Below, piece after piece: positions 15,236-22,239 of a stretch of 22,318 nt of DNA. A program made the translations under genes and the position numbers. Position 1 is the stretch's first letter. Every line of letters begins with the position of its first letter. The DNA comes from a bacterium. Lineage in GTDB: Bacteria > AUK180. The notes beneath the pieces are model-generated. The model saw only the letters and a list, made by a program, of their open reading frames with translations. It had not been told where the DNA came from and did no database searches. The DNA lies in assembly GCA_030622125.1 (NCBI GenBank), contig JAUXGM010000015.1:1-22318 (forward strand), given 5' to 3'.

Positions 15236-16056
15236 TTAAGAAAGAGTGTACAGAAAAAGCCGCCCATAAAAGCAGGAAAAATTGTTAGATAATAAATGAT
15301 CTTGACCGGTGGAAGTTCAACGAGAAAAAAAACAATAGTAAAACCGATCAAAATAGTAAGATAATGATTTTGTTTTTGCACCTTTAAAAGATTCAATAAC
15401 AAATGCCCGAGCCAAAGATAAACACCGGCGGATGCAAATAACATTGAAAATAAAAAGAATAATACGGCAATTATTGCTAATGGAATGCCGATAATGGTAA
15501 TCATAAAGATTAATATAACAAAAAATGATAGGAAAAAATAAATGAGACCGAACAGGTAATTTCTCAATGGCTGATTTCTTAAATTGTTTTCAATTTTAAG
15601 CAAAAATTTTGAGAATAAAAAAAAGACAAAAAAAACAAGCAGAAGTTTGAAAACATAAGTAGGAATGATCCGAACATTAGTTGAGGCTGGAAACGGAATT
15701 CGCCTCAGATCTTTGTATAATACTTTAAATTTTGTATCACCATAAATTGACGCACCTTCATCCAATAAAAATTTATCTCCAATAAAACTTACATCACCTG
15801 TAACGACCGAGTCCATGCCGAGTTTTAAGGTGCTGCCGACAAATATGATATCCCCATTTACCCTTCCTTCTATTGAAAGATCACCGTAAACAGTAAGATC
15901 TCCATTTACGGTACCCCTGATATTTGCATTTCCTACGACGAGTAGATCTTCATTGATCACTTTATTTTCTTCAATAACATAATCACCGATGTGAACATTT
16001 GCATAAGGTATTACGATCGCCAATAATAAAACAAATATTGCAATGTTTTTTTTCAT
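15226..16056 (-). CDS. Bactofilin-like beta-repeat membrane protein
   Basis: 276 residues with a signal peptide (about 1-20, KKNIAIFVLLLAIVIPYA). A repetitive beta segment follows (about 22-115) with recurring NGDLTVYGDLSIEGRVNGDI-type strands, as in the polymer-forming bactofilin fold. The second half has four or so hydrophobic membrane segments (about 130-275). The family with a beta-solenoid plus membrane tail is often labelled polymer-forming cytoskeletal protein. With a signal peptide the repeat should face outside the inner membrane, in contrast to cytoplasmic bactofilins. It overlaps the upstream small membrane protein by 4 nt and sits in the sigma-factor unit, so it could be a target of, or signal to, that sigma factor. 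Function is not known. Confidence 0.75.
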   Translation of the reverse strand: MKKNIAIFVLLLAIVIPYANVHIGDYVIEENKVINEDLLVVGNANIRGTVNGDLTVYGDLSIEGRVNGDIIFVGSTLKLGMDSVVTGDVSFIGDKFLLDEGASIYGDTKFKVLYKDLRRIPFPASTNVRIIPTYVFKLLLVFFVFFLFSKFLLKIENNLRNQPLRNYLFGLIYFFLSFFVILIFMITIIGIPLAIIAVLFFLFSMLFASAGVYLWLGHLLLNLLKVQKQNHYLTILIGFTIVFFLVELPPVKIIYYLTIFPAFMGGFFCTLFLNHH

Positions 16057-16496
16057 ATATTCTTCTTTTTAAATTTAATTATTAAGAATGGAGTTAAGAG
16101 CAGAACAATTACTGCCGGTAAAAATGGTGACAATAAAAAAGAACAGAGAAGCCTTAAAAATTTAAACCCGTAATTACCTAAATAGATGATCCATTTTGAG
16201 AATATATAGATGAAAAAATAATTCATTGAAGTTGCTATTTTTGTCCACATCAATATATCTTTAAGAAAAAAGAGATCAAAAAGAAAAGCATAGATCAAGA
16301 GGATAATTCCGAGAGAACTTAATTTTTTTCGGAAAAGATAACGATTTATTCTATCTTTTATCGGTATGAATGAAATTTTTTCGTGTTTTATATCTATTGT
16401 ATTTGAGTAATGTTCCAATATTTCCGTAACCATTTCATATTTCTTTATGTCTATCTTTTCTTTTTCTATAAGTTTTTTTTCAAATTCATCAATCAT
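16053..16496 (-). CDS. Small membrane protein, possible anti-sigma factor
   Basis: 147 residues from the ATG at 16496. About the first 65 residues are charged and cytoplasmic, followed by about three hydrophobic segments (LGIILLIYAFLFDLFFL, the NYFFIYIF region and LLSPFLPAVIVLLLTPFLII) and a basic end. It lies directly after the ECF sigma gene with an 8-nt overlap and a perfect AAAGGAG inside the sigma coding end (about 16502-16508). The arrangement is typical of a sigma/anti-sigma pair. It lacks the zinc-finger anti-sigma motif and has only one Cys, so the anti-sigma call rests on position and topology. A TTG 27 nt upstream is a less likely start. It is not recognised by sequence. Confidence 0.7.
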   Translation of the reverse strand: MIDEFEKKLIEKEKIDIKKYEMVTEILEHYSNTIDIKHEKISFIPIKDRINRYLFRKKLSSLGIILLIYAFLFDLFFLKDILMWTKIATSMNYFFIYIFSKWIIYLGNYGFKFLRLLCSFLLSPFLPAVIVLLLTPFLIIKFKKKNI

Positions 16497-17064
16497 ATCT
16501 CTCCTTTTGATATCTTTCTGCAATTTTAATAAGGTTCGCTTTTGCTCTAAATAATCTTGTCATAACAGTGCCGATCGGTATTCCCAATGTCTCCGCAATT
16601 TTTTTGTATTCCATATCTTGAAAATACCTGAGTTCAATAACCACTTTGTATTTTTTATCAAGTTCTGAAATACAAAAAAGAAGAAATTGATATTTTTCTT
16701 GCTCCTTGACCTTATCTTTCGGTTCTTTACAATCTACAATATCCAGCTTATCATTTTCGGAAAAGAATGTATCAATTGAATATTCTGTTTTTCTGGAATT
16801 TTTTCGTATATGGTCAATAGCAACATTATGAGCAATTGTAGATATCCAGGTTGACAGTTTACTTTTCTCTCTATTGAAAGTCCTTATAAACTTGAATGTC
16901 TTATAGAATGTTTCCTGAACAAGATCTTCCACATCATTTGACCTACCGATGATAGAAAGTATCCGACTGTAAACAAGATTTTTATACATATTAAAGAGCT
17001 CTTCAAACGCTTGAAGATCACCTTTTTTAACCTTATTTACAAGGCGATCTTCTTCATCCTTCAT
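16489..17064 (-). CDS. ECF-type RNA polymerase sigma factor (sigma70 family)
   Basis: 191 residues with both ECF sigma domains. Region 2 has FEELFNMYKNLVYSRILSI, then DVEDLVQETFYKTFKFI and STWISTIAHNVAIDHIRK. Region 4 has LDKKYKVVIELRYFQDMEYKKIAETLGI and the GTVMTRLFRAK helix that reads the -35 element. ECF sigma factors answer envelope or environmental stress and are usually held by a membrane anti-sigma factor; a candidate is encoded immediately downstream. The gene starts 33 nt after the end of the upstream membrane-protein gene and has no obvious ribosome site. Target promoters are not identified in the window. Confidence 0.92.
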   Translation of the reverse strand: MKDEEDRLVNKVKKGDLQAFEELFNMYKNLVYSRILSIIGRSNDVEDLVQETFYKTFKFIRTFNREKSKLSTWISTIAHNVAIDHIRKNSRKTEYSIDTFFSENDKLDIVDCKEPKDKVKEQEKYQFLLFCISELDKKYKVVIELRYFQDMEYKKIAETLGIPIGTVMTRLFRAKANLIKIAERYQKERYD

Positions 17065-17097
17065 TAGATAATACGCTTAAAAAGCCTTTTTATTTCA

Positions 17098-17724
17098 TCA
17101 ACCTATTAGATGCAGCCAATCCTTAAACAGGAATAAAAACCTTCCTATTAAAAGAGAGATCCTTCCCATAACTGTCAGCCCGAATGATGCACCGAATCCG
17201 ATCATCAGAAAATATATTCCGATCTTTGCCAACACACCAACCGTTCCTTTATGTTTCCACGAGAAGAAAAAGTATATAATAGCGGTAAATACACCGATTA
17301 CGAGTAATGCAGTGGAAACTATTGCCCAGAACCCCATTCCGGGATGGTTAAAAACGGTTAATGTTTCTCTAAGCTGCGTAAATATATAGGTTTGAAAGAT
17401 CAACGGCACGCCAAAACCGGTTCCAATACCAAGACTGATAGAAATAGGAATTCTAATCAACCAGATGGTCTTTTTATGGAGAAATCCAAGATATAATAAT
17501 CCTATTAAAGTTGGGATAATATAAATATACTGATGATTATTAATTATTGGTATCCATACATAGCCAATAAAGGCATTATGCCATATAAGTCCTATTCCAT
17601 AGCCAACACTTATCCCCACAAGAAGATGTTCGGCAAACTTATAAAATGGATTATCCTTATATAAAAATGAAAATATTGCAAGTGTAAAAAACGCAGCAAT
17701 CCATGTCCCAATTATAGTTATCAT
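17098..17724 (-). CDS. Multi-pass membrane protein of unknown function
   Basis: 208 residues, about six hydrophobic segments spread over the whole length (for example TWIAAFFTLAIFSFL, LLVGISVGYGIGLIW, FWAIVSTALLVIGVFTAI, IGIYFLMIGFGASFGLTV). Several Gly-rich membrane helices (GISVGYGIG, SLGIGTGFG) suggest tight helix packing. No known motif is seen. It overlaps the preceding gene of the unit by 4 nt (ATGA), so it is probably co-translated with it and part of the same membrane complex as the three genes upstream. I do not recognise the family. Confidence 0.8.
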   Translation of the reverse strand: MITIIGTWIAAFFTLAIFSFLYKDNPFYKFAEHLLVGISVGYGIGLIWHNAFIGYVWIPIINNHQYIYIIPTLIGLLYLGFLHKKTIWLIRIPISISLGIGTGFGVPLIFQTYIFTQLRETLTVFNHPGMGFWAIVSTALLVIGVFTAIIYFFFSWKHKGTVGVLAKIGIYFLMIGFGASFGLTVMGRISLLIGRFLFLFKDWLHLIG

Positions 17725-18788
17725 TTTTCATCTCCTTTTTTTGTTACGAGATACCCAATATTCCCAAGGATAATAAATAATATTATAAGTAGGTGAGCAT
17801 AAGTTTGGGAAGCCATAGCATTTAAACCTCTTCCAGGCTGCTTTATGAGTGTTTCATAATCTGCTGCACCTCTCATTCCGTTCAGCATTCCTACTAATTG
17901 TCCTGATTGGATGTATGGATAATAATCGGCAGCCATAACTGCTGTAACACCTGCACCAAGTGGTCTGCCGAATTTGGTATTAACATAAAGCAAAAGATAA
18001 TCAACACTAGCTCCAGCTGCGAAATCAATAACAATTGAGATATCCTCAAAACTCTTTACCTTTTTTGTTTTGGAATTAAACATCTCATGTTTTATAATGG
18101 GTGTACCCCAGTAATCGTTCACTATTGTTTTTGGTATATCTTTTCCCATTCCAAGCATAATACTTGAAAATCCCGGTTTATACCCAAAATAAGACCAATC
18201 CCTACCATTTAGTTTAAATTTATCTTTATCCGCTTTGGTAAATAGATTATTTTTTTCCATTATATCAAAAAGTTTTTTGTTTACTTCTATGGTCTTTTTA
18301 TCACTTTCATAATATGCAGTAACGACTGTGGTTATATTAGTTTTAATATTTTCTACTGAAATTTTATTCGTCTCTCTATATTTTTTAATTAATGGGCTAT
18401 CCACAATTTCATCCAAATAGCTCTTTAGAACAACTTCCTGATTAAATCTATCTACCTGGGATTGTATAACATCAAGTCCAAGTCCCCCACCTGTAGGCCA
18501 AAGGGGTGCAAGTCCAATTATCCTCAAATTCTTTTCAAGAGCATGATAAGTAATTGCTTTTGACATAGGATTTAGTTCTGCAAGTGAATCGGGCGAATAA
18601 TCAAAAGTCAGCATAATAGTATTGTCTTTTTCCAATTTATCTATATATTTAAAAAGTTTTACTGCTGATTTACTTGGTTTTTTGATAGTTCCCTTGATAT
18701 TTGTTAAGATCGGAAATGCAACAACAAATGCCATTAGTAAATATACCCACCGTCTATCTATCTTTGTTAACCATTTAAAAAAATTCAT
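17721..18788 (-). CDS. Membrane-anchored protein with large extracytoplasmic domain, unknown function
   Basis: 355 residues with an N-terminal membrane anchor (about 14-32, RWVYLLMAFVVAFPIL) and a second near the C terminus (about 325-345, HLLIILFIILGNIGYL). Nearly 290 residues between them would face the periplasm. That domain contains TIMLTFDYSPDS near residue 57, LWPTGGGLG, IVIDFAAGASVDYLLLY and GVTAVMAADYYPYIQSG; I do not recognise it. The ATG at 18788 is preferred over the GTG at 18794 because the GAGGGG site sits an ideal 6 nt before it but touches the GTG. It overlaps the next gene by 4 nt and follows the previous one by 11 nt. Confidence 0.8.
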   Translation of the reverse strand: MNFFKWLTKIDRRWVYLLMAFVVAFPILTNIKGTIKKPSKSAVKLFKYIDKLEKDNTIMLTFDYSPDSLAELNPMSKAITYHALEKNLRIIGLAPLWPTGGGLGLDVIQSQVDRFNQEVVLKSYLDEIVDSPLIKKYRETNKISVENIKTNITTVVTAYYESDKKTIEVNKKLFDIMEKNNLFTKADKDKFKLNGRDWSYFGYKPGFSSIMLGMGKDIPKTIVNDYWGTPIIKHEMFNSKTKKVKSFEDISIVIDFAAGASVDYLLLYVNTKFGRPLGAGVTAVMAADYYPYIQSGQLVGMLNGMRGAADYETLIKQPGRGLNAMASQTYAHLLIILFIILGNIGYLVTKKGDEK

Positions 18789-18799
18789 TTTCACCCCCT

Positions 18800-19522
18800 C
18801 TACTCTGTTCCGCCGAGCCAGGATTTTTCAATCCCGAAGACGATCTTTAATGATGTTGCAATTCCACCCATTGCAACTCCAAAAACGATTGCTCTTTTTG
18901 AAGCAGTATTAGGAATGTCAAGTATCCATTGTGTTATTCCCTGAAAATCAAATATTCCCGCCCAATGAAATTCCGGAAGAAAATGGCTGTTTACTCCTGA
19001 CATTGCTTGATAGATATTCTCACCAAGCGGCACCCTTCCTATCATTACTATTGCTGCTGTGATCAAAAGGAGTGTTGCCTCAATATTTCTTGCTCTAAAT
19101 GCTCTGTATGCCGCAGAAGCAATATAAAAAGCAAGCATTGAAAACATTGTTGCCTGCATCGGAACCTGTATATTCATAAATATCCAGTTAAAAACCGAGT
19201 TTTTTTCAATCCCGCCAAGCACCATTCCGGCACCGATATTTACTTTTGGTAAAAGGACGGCAAAGCTAGCCATAACAACCATACCTATCAGTTCTATGTA
19301 ATTATATACATATCCGGGGGCTTTTCTTTTTATCTTAATATAATTTCTTCTCCACAGTGAAGTGACAGACATTATAATAGCAAAAGTACCAACTATTTTT
19401 AACCAGTTTGCATATATTTCCTGCTGCAAAAAGTTCACAGAAAAAGAATTTGAAAAAAATCCTGCAAAGAAATATATAACACCGAGAGTAAATACTAACA
19501 CAAGTGGTATTGTTCGTTTCAT
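18800..19522 (-). CDS. Multi-pass membrane protein of unknown function
   Basis: 240 residues with an N-terminal hydrophobic segment (PLVLVFTLGVIYFFAGFF) and about five to six further membrane helices, including a Gly-rich IGAGMVLGGI and the region NIEATLLLITAAIVMIG. The ATG has a strong AAAGGAG site 8 nt upstream. It sits 12 nt after the 587-residue protein gene. The tight spacing of these four genes suggests that they encode subunits of one inner-membrane assembly. No catalytic motif or known family is recognised. Confidence 0.8.
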   Translation of the reverse strand: MKRTIPLVLVFTLGVIYFFAGFFSNSFSVNFLQQEIYANWLKIVGTFAIIMSVTSLWRRNYIKIKRKAPGYVYNYIELIGMVVMASFAVLLPKVNIGAGMVLGGIEKNSVFNWIFMNIQVPMQATMFSMLAFYIASAAYRAFRARNIEATLLLITAAIVMIGRVPLGENIYQAMSGVNSHFLPEFHWAGIFDFQGITQWILDIPNTASKRAIVFGVAMGGIATSLKIVFGIEKSWLGGTE

Positions 19523-19534
19523 TTTCTGTCTCCT

Positions 19535-21298
19535 TTAATCCGGTATATTTTGAAGGATGTAAATAATCCAATGTATGCCTGATAATTCAAGTGTTAAGCC
19601 CAAAATCATCAATAGCATAATAAGTGCTTTTCCATAATCTTGTGCCTTTATTGTTGATAATAAAAGCGGATCTCTTGAAAGGTAGGCACTTGCAGCAAAA
19701 AGTTCTTCGCCGATCAATGTGTAATCACAGGAAGCAATAAAAAATGGTATTTGAGTTGTAGAAGCAGTTCCTGCTATTTGCATTGCACCAACTTGATTAC
19801 CTGTTTCCGACATCAAAAGTGATTCTGCAAAAAATGATCCCATATAGAATATTGTTGATGGTTTATCCCTTACAATAATACCATTAACGCCGGCTGCATA
19901 AGCAAACTGAGCAGTTGTAAGAAAGAAAACACTCTCTTCCTGGTAGGCATCGGGCTTTCCGACATCAACATACGCTTCCCTTACTACCTCTCTTAAAACC
20001 GTATATACAATAGGGTCATTTACGGGGACAATTAAAGGTGTTTCATATATTGCAACCTTTTTTGCGATCTGACCGAGTATATTTATTGATGCAAGTGTTT
20101 GAATATCGGTAATGTAGCTTATTCCCGATATATATAAAACAGGTTTTCCCATCTCTGTGGCTCTACCGACTGCTTCTTCAACAGCAGAAAGTCCTGCAAT
20201 TGCTCTTACATAAAGCTTTTTACCTTTTTTTGCTGAATTATAAAGAAGAAGCATTATTATTATAAATCCAATGGAAAATAAGAATATCCAGAGTTTATCA
20301 AGGTTGATCTGTTCAACCTTAGGCGTAATTGTTGAGAAAAGTTCACAATAGGTCTCCATACCTTCTTTTGACTCTGCTGCAACGGTAAAGGTTATTGCAA
20401 AATCTTTTTTTGCTTTTTTTAATTCTTCTTTTAATAGAATAATCTCTTTTTTTATTTCGTTTTTCTTTTCCTTATCAATTTTTTTCTTTTTTAACTCTTG
20501 TAATTTTGATTTTAAAGATCCAACTTCTTCGTTAAATTCTCCTTTTAATGAAATAAGTTCTTTTTTTATATCCTGGTCCTTTTCCGCTTTTAATTTCTTT
20601 TTATTATTTATATACTTCTCTTTTAGTTTAAGTATTTCTTTTTTTATTGTATTTTTCTTATTTTCAAAGGTTAATTCTCCTTTTTTTACTTTTATTTTAT
20701 TTTCAAAATCCTCTATATAGGATTTTTTAAGGTCATCAAGTCCTTTGAACCTGATATAGTAATAGTTGTCATCTGTTTTGTAGTATGGTAAACGAAATTT
20801 ATTTATTATTGAAAGATCCTTTTTTGCTTTGTAACTATAAATATTTTTGGCAATACGGATCGTTGATATATTAGAAAATTCTGAAAATTCCTCTGCATTA
20901 AACGGTTCTTTAATTTGCCCTATTTTAAAATATATATGGTAGAATTTTACAAGATCGTTTCTTATTGGAGATTCGAGATCCGTCATATTCACATTTTTAG
21001 TGGTACCGTCTTTCTTTATCTCAACAGTCCCATTTGGCAGCAATCCATATTCTACCATATTGCCGTCGGGAAGCATTTCGGATGTCCTTAAAATACCATC
21101 TTTTGATAATTTTAGTTTGCTTAAAAAATCATCCGGTGATAGTTTAAACTTCAAAATGATTGAAGCCGCATTATCATACTTATAATCCTCCAACTGTAAG
21201 TCCCCTATCGCTTTAACTTCAAGCGGTTTTTCTGAAAAAATCGGGACAGTCAATAGGATTAACATTAAAAGGATTACCCTTAGCTTTCTTAAACGCAT
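19535..21298 (-). CDS. Signal-peptide, coiled-coil, membrane protein resembling the DUF6754 family
   Basis: 587 residues in distinct parts. A signal peptide (about 1-22) is followed by an extracytoplasmic domain (about 25-187) and a very Lys/Glu-rich coiled coil (about 188-300). A membrane segment (336-354, IFLFSIGFIIIMLLLY) leads to a compact cytoplasmic domain (about 360-545) with AGLSAVEEAVGRATEMGKPV, PLIVPVNDPIVYTVLREVVREAY and SETGNQVGAMQIAGTAST, and a last membrane helix (about 556-580). The cytoplasmic domain resembles proteins annotated DUF6754, but I could not verify this by search. No nucleotide-binding or catalytic motif is evident. It is the first gene of the minus-strand unit, with AAAGGAG 5 nt before its ATG and a near-consensus promoter. 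It probably anchors the complex formed with the next three membrane proteins. Confidence 0.8.
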   Translation of the reverse strand: MRLRKLRVILLMLILLTVPIFSEKPLEVKAIGDLQLEDYKYDNAASIILKFKLSPDDFLSKLKLSKDGILRTSEMLPDGNMVEYGLLPNGTVEIKKDGTTKNVNMTDLESPIRNDLVKFYHIYFKIGQIKEPFNAEEFSEFSNISTIRIAKNIYSYKAKKDLSIINKFRLPYYKTDDNYYYIRFKGLDDLKKSYIEDFENKIKVKKGELTFENKKNTIKKEILKLKEKYINNKKKLKAEKDQDIKKELISLKGEFNEEVGSLKSKLQELKKKKIDKEKKNEIKKEIILLKEELKKAKKDFAITFTVAAESKEGMETYCELFSTITPKVEQINLDKLWIFLFSIGFIIIMLLLYNSAKKGKKLYVRAIAGLSAVEEAVGRATEMGKPVLYISGISYITDIQTLASINILGQIAKKVAIYETPLIVPVNDPIVYTVLREVVREAYVDVGKPDAYQEESVFFLTTAQFAYAAGVNGIIVRDKPSTIFYMGSFFAESLLMSETGNQVGAMQIAGTASTTQIPFFIASCDYTLIGEELFAASAYLSRDPLLLSTIKAQDYGKALIMLLMILGLTLELSGIHWIIYILQNIPD

Positions 21299-21323
21299 AA
21301 AAACTCCTTTTTTACTTACTTTG

Positions 21324-21352
21324 ATTATACAATAAATTATATTTTAAGTCAA
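21324..21352 (-). promoter_or_regulatory. Near-consensus sigma70 promoter of the 587-residue protein unit
   Basis: On the minus strand TTGACT (21347-21352), a 17-bp spacer and a perfect TATAAT (21324-21329) precede the ATG at 21298 by about 25 nt. It is the strongest promoter in the window and could drive the whole minus-strand unit down to 15226, though an extra promoter before the sigma gene cannot be excluded. Confidence 0.7.
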
Positions 21353-21366
21353 GATTTTTTTTCTAT

Positions 21367-21390
21367 TTTCGTATTTAGTTAAATACGAAA
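21367..21390. promoter_or_regulatory. Perfect 11-bp inverted repeat, candidate operator
   Basis: TTTCGTATTTA (21367-21377), the spacer GT, then TAAATACGAAA (21380-21390). The arms are perfect complements. It lies 14 bp upstream of the -35 box of the minus-strand promoter. There is no G/C-rich stem and no T-tract following it, so it looks like a protein-binding site and not a terminator. The half-site recurs at 21489-21498. Confidence 0.6.
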
Positions 21391-21441
21391 CAACTATTTT
21401 CATTATTCGCTATTCTCAATTTACATTTATAGTATTCACGA

Positions 21442-21471
21442 CAAAAATTTGACTTTTTTCCAAAAATTTGA
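21442..21471. repeat. Pair of 11-bp direct repeats with 19-bp period
   Basis: CAAAAATTTGA occurs at 21442-21452 and again at 21461-21471. It is in the intergenic region upstream of the 21505 gene. The period is close to two helical turns, so two protein molecules could bind the same face. It may also be chance in such AT-rich DNA. Confidence 0.5.
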
Positions 21472-21488
21472 TACCTTTAACAAGATAT

Positions 21489-21498
21489 TTAAATACGA
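21489..21498 (+). promoter_or_regulatory. Half-site of the inverted repeat next to the 21505 start
   Basis: TTAAATACGA (21489-21498) equals the right arm of the palindrome at 21379-21388 and lies 6 nt before the ATG at 21505, overlapping its GAGGA ribosome site. A regulator bound here could affect both divergent genes. Confidence 0.45.
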
Positions 21499-21504
21499 GG
21501 ACCT

Positions 21505-22050
21505 ATGAAAGAATGGAAGATTTTACTTTCTGTAGTTACGGCATTATTTTTATTGTCTTCTTTTTTCTTTGATAATTTACTTTTTTTCAAGGTAGGATTT
21601 ATCATTATTTTTATAATATCTTTGGTCGCTTTATTTTCAAATGAGAATACTGCTAATGAAAATGATCTTTGCATAACTCCAAAGGAATTTTTAAAAATTA
21701 CGGAAAAGGAACAATTGGAAAATATCGGCATTGTTTGTCTTCATATCGTAAATAAAAATGATTATATAATAGAATTCGGACATAGTGCCTATAATCATTT
21801 TGTTGAAAATTTGAAAAAAATTCTTTCAAAATTATTGAGACAGGAGGATTTTATTATTCCATTAGATGATGGACTAATTCTTTTTGTTATAAACGGTATT
21901 GATAATATCCATTTTCCGGACAGGGTGAAATCGATCCTCCATAAGTTAAAAGGTGAAACCGTCGGCAAATACAAACTTGTCATTCAGCACCTGTCCAATC
22001 CTACATTAAGCGATATTAATTCTGTCCTATACGATGAACACGGTATTTAG
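21505..22050 (+). CDS. Membrane-anchored degenerate GGDEF-like protein
   Basis: 181 residues with two N-terminal membrane helices (about 5-24 and 27-45) and a cytoplasmic domain. Residues about 73-150 follow the GGDEF layout: IGIVCLHIVNKNDYIIEFG in place of the substrate-binding DIDxFKxxND strand, a helix of LKKILSKLLRQEDFI, then LDDGLILFVING where the GG(D/E)EF loop should be, and HFPDRVKSILHKLKG. The signature motif is missing, so diguanylate cyclase activity is not expected; such domains can serve as ligand sensors or scaffolds. ATG start with GAGGA at 21497-21501. It is single, divergent from the minus-strand unit and followed by repeat DNA. The GGDEF call is by pattern and is moderate. 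Confidence 0.6.
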   Translation: MKEWKILLSVVTALFLLSSFFFDNLLFFKVGFIIIFIISLVALFSNENTANENDLCITPKEFLKITEKEQLENIGIVCLHIVNKNDYIIEFGHSAYNHFVENLKKILSKLLRQEDFIIPLDDGLILFVINGIDNIHFPDRVKSILHKLKGETVGKYKLVIQHLSNPTLSDINSVLYDEHGI

Positions 22051-22063
22051 AATCTTGAGTCTT

Positions 22064-22093
22064 GGGACACACGATGCAAGCAACGTATGTCCC
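22064..22093. repeat. REP-like GGGACA/TGTCCC hairpin
   Basis: GGGACACACG (22064-22073) pairs with CGTATGTCCC (22084-22093) in 9 of 10 positions around a 10-nt loop, starting 13 nt after the stop of the 21505 gene. It could also act as a 3' transcript-end stem, but no clean T-run follows. It has the same end sequences as the elements at 2182 and 22193. Confidence 0.65.
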
Positions 22094-22123
22094 GCCTGTT
22101 TTCGGAGTTTGTATTTGTCTTTT
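22088..22123. repeat. Right copy of dispersed repeat module A
   Basis: GTCCCGCCTG followed by TTTTCGGAGTTTGTATTTG matches positions 17-52 with two mismatches in 34 bases. It begins inside the right arm of the hairpin at 22064-22093. The 70 bp after it (to 22192) hold no feature I can name; a 63-codon frame there has no support. Confidence 0.7.
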
Positions 22124-22192
22124 GTATCCTTGATTCTATTCCCTTTGTCTATATTGTTCTCGGGTAATTTATCGTTATCTAAGGAAGAATCC

Positions 22193-22239
22193 GGGACACA
22201 TCTCAACAAAAAAAAATCAGTTTGATGAGGTAATGTCCC
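22193..22239. repeat. Third REP-like GGGACA/TGTCCC hairpin
   Basis: GGGACACATCTCA (22193-22205) faces TGAGGTAATGTCCC (22226-22239). The outer 6 and an inner 4 base pairs (CTCA/TGAG) pair around a small internal loop; the apical loop is about 20 nt and contains an A-run. The right arm opens module B. Confidence 0.6.

Noticed and set aside
16497-16523. TTG at 16523 as start of the possible anti-sigma gene
   Set aside because: The ATG at 16496 has a perfect AAAGGAG at the right distance; the TTG has none.
17074-17092. AAAAAGCCTTTTT between the 208-residue protein gene and the sigma gene as a terminator
   Set aside because: The arms leave a 1-nt loop and consist nearly only of A-T pairs, so a stable stem is not expected.
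17068-17101. A separate promoter for the sigma factor gene (TTGATG and TATTAT)
   Set aside because: The spacing is about 22 bp and the -10 box would sit against the start codon, so it is not a convincing sigma70 promoter.
22034-22225. A 63-codon plus-strand open frame downstream of the GGDEF-like gene
   Set aside because: It runs through the repeat modules and hairpins, overlaps the end of the 21505 gene, lacks a ribosome site and has no recognisable protein pattern.
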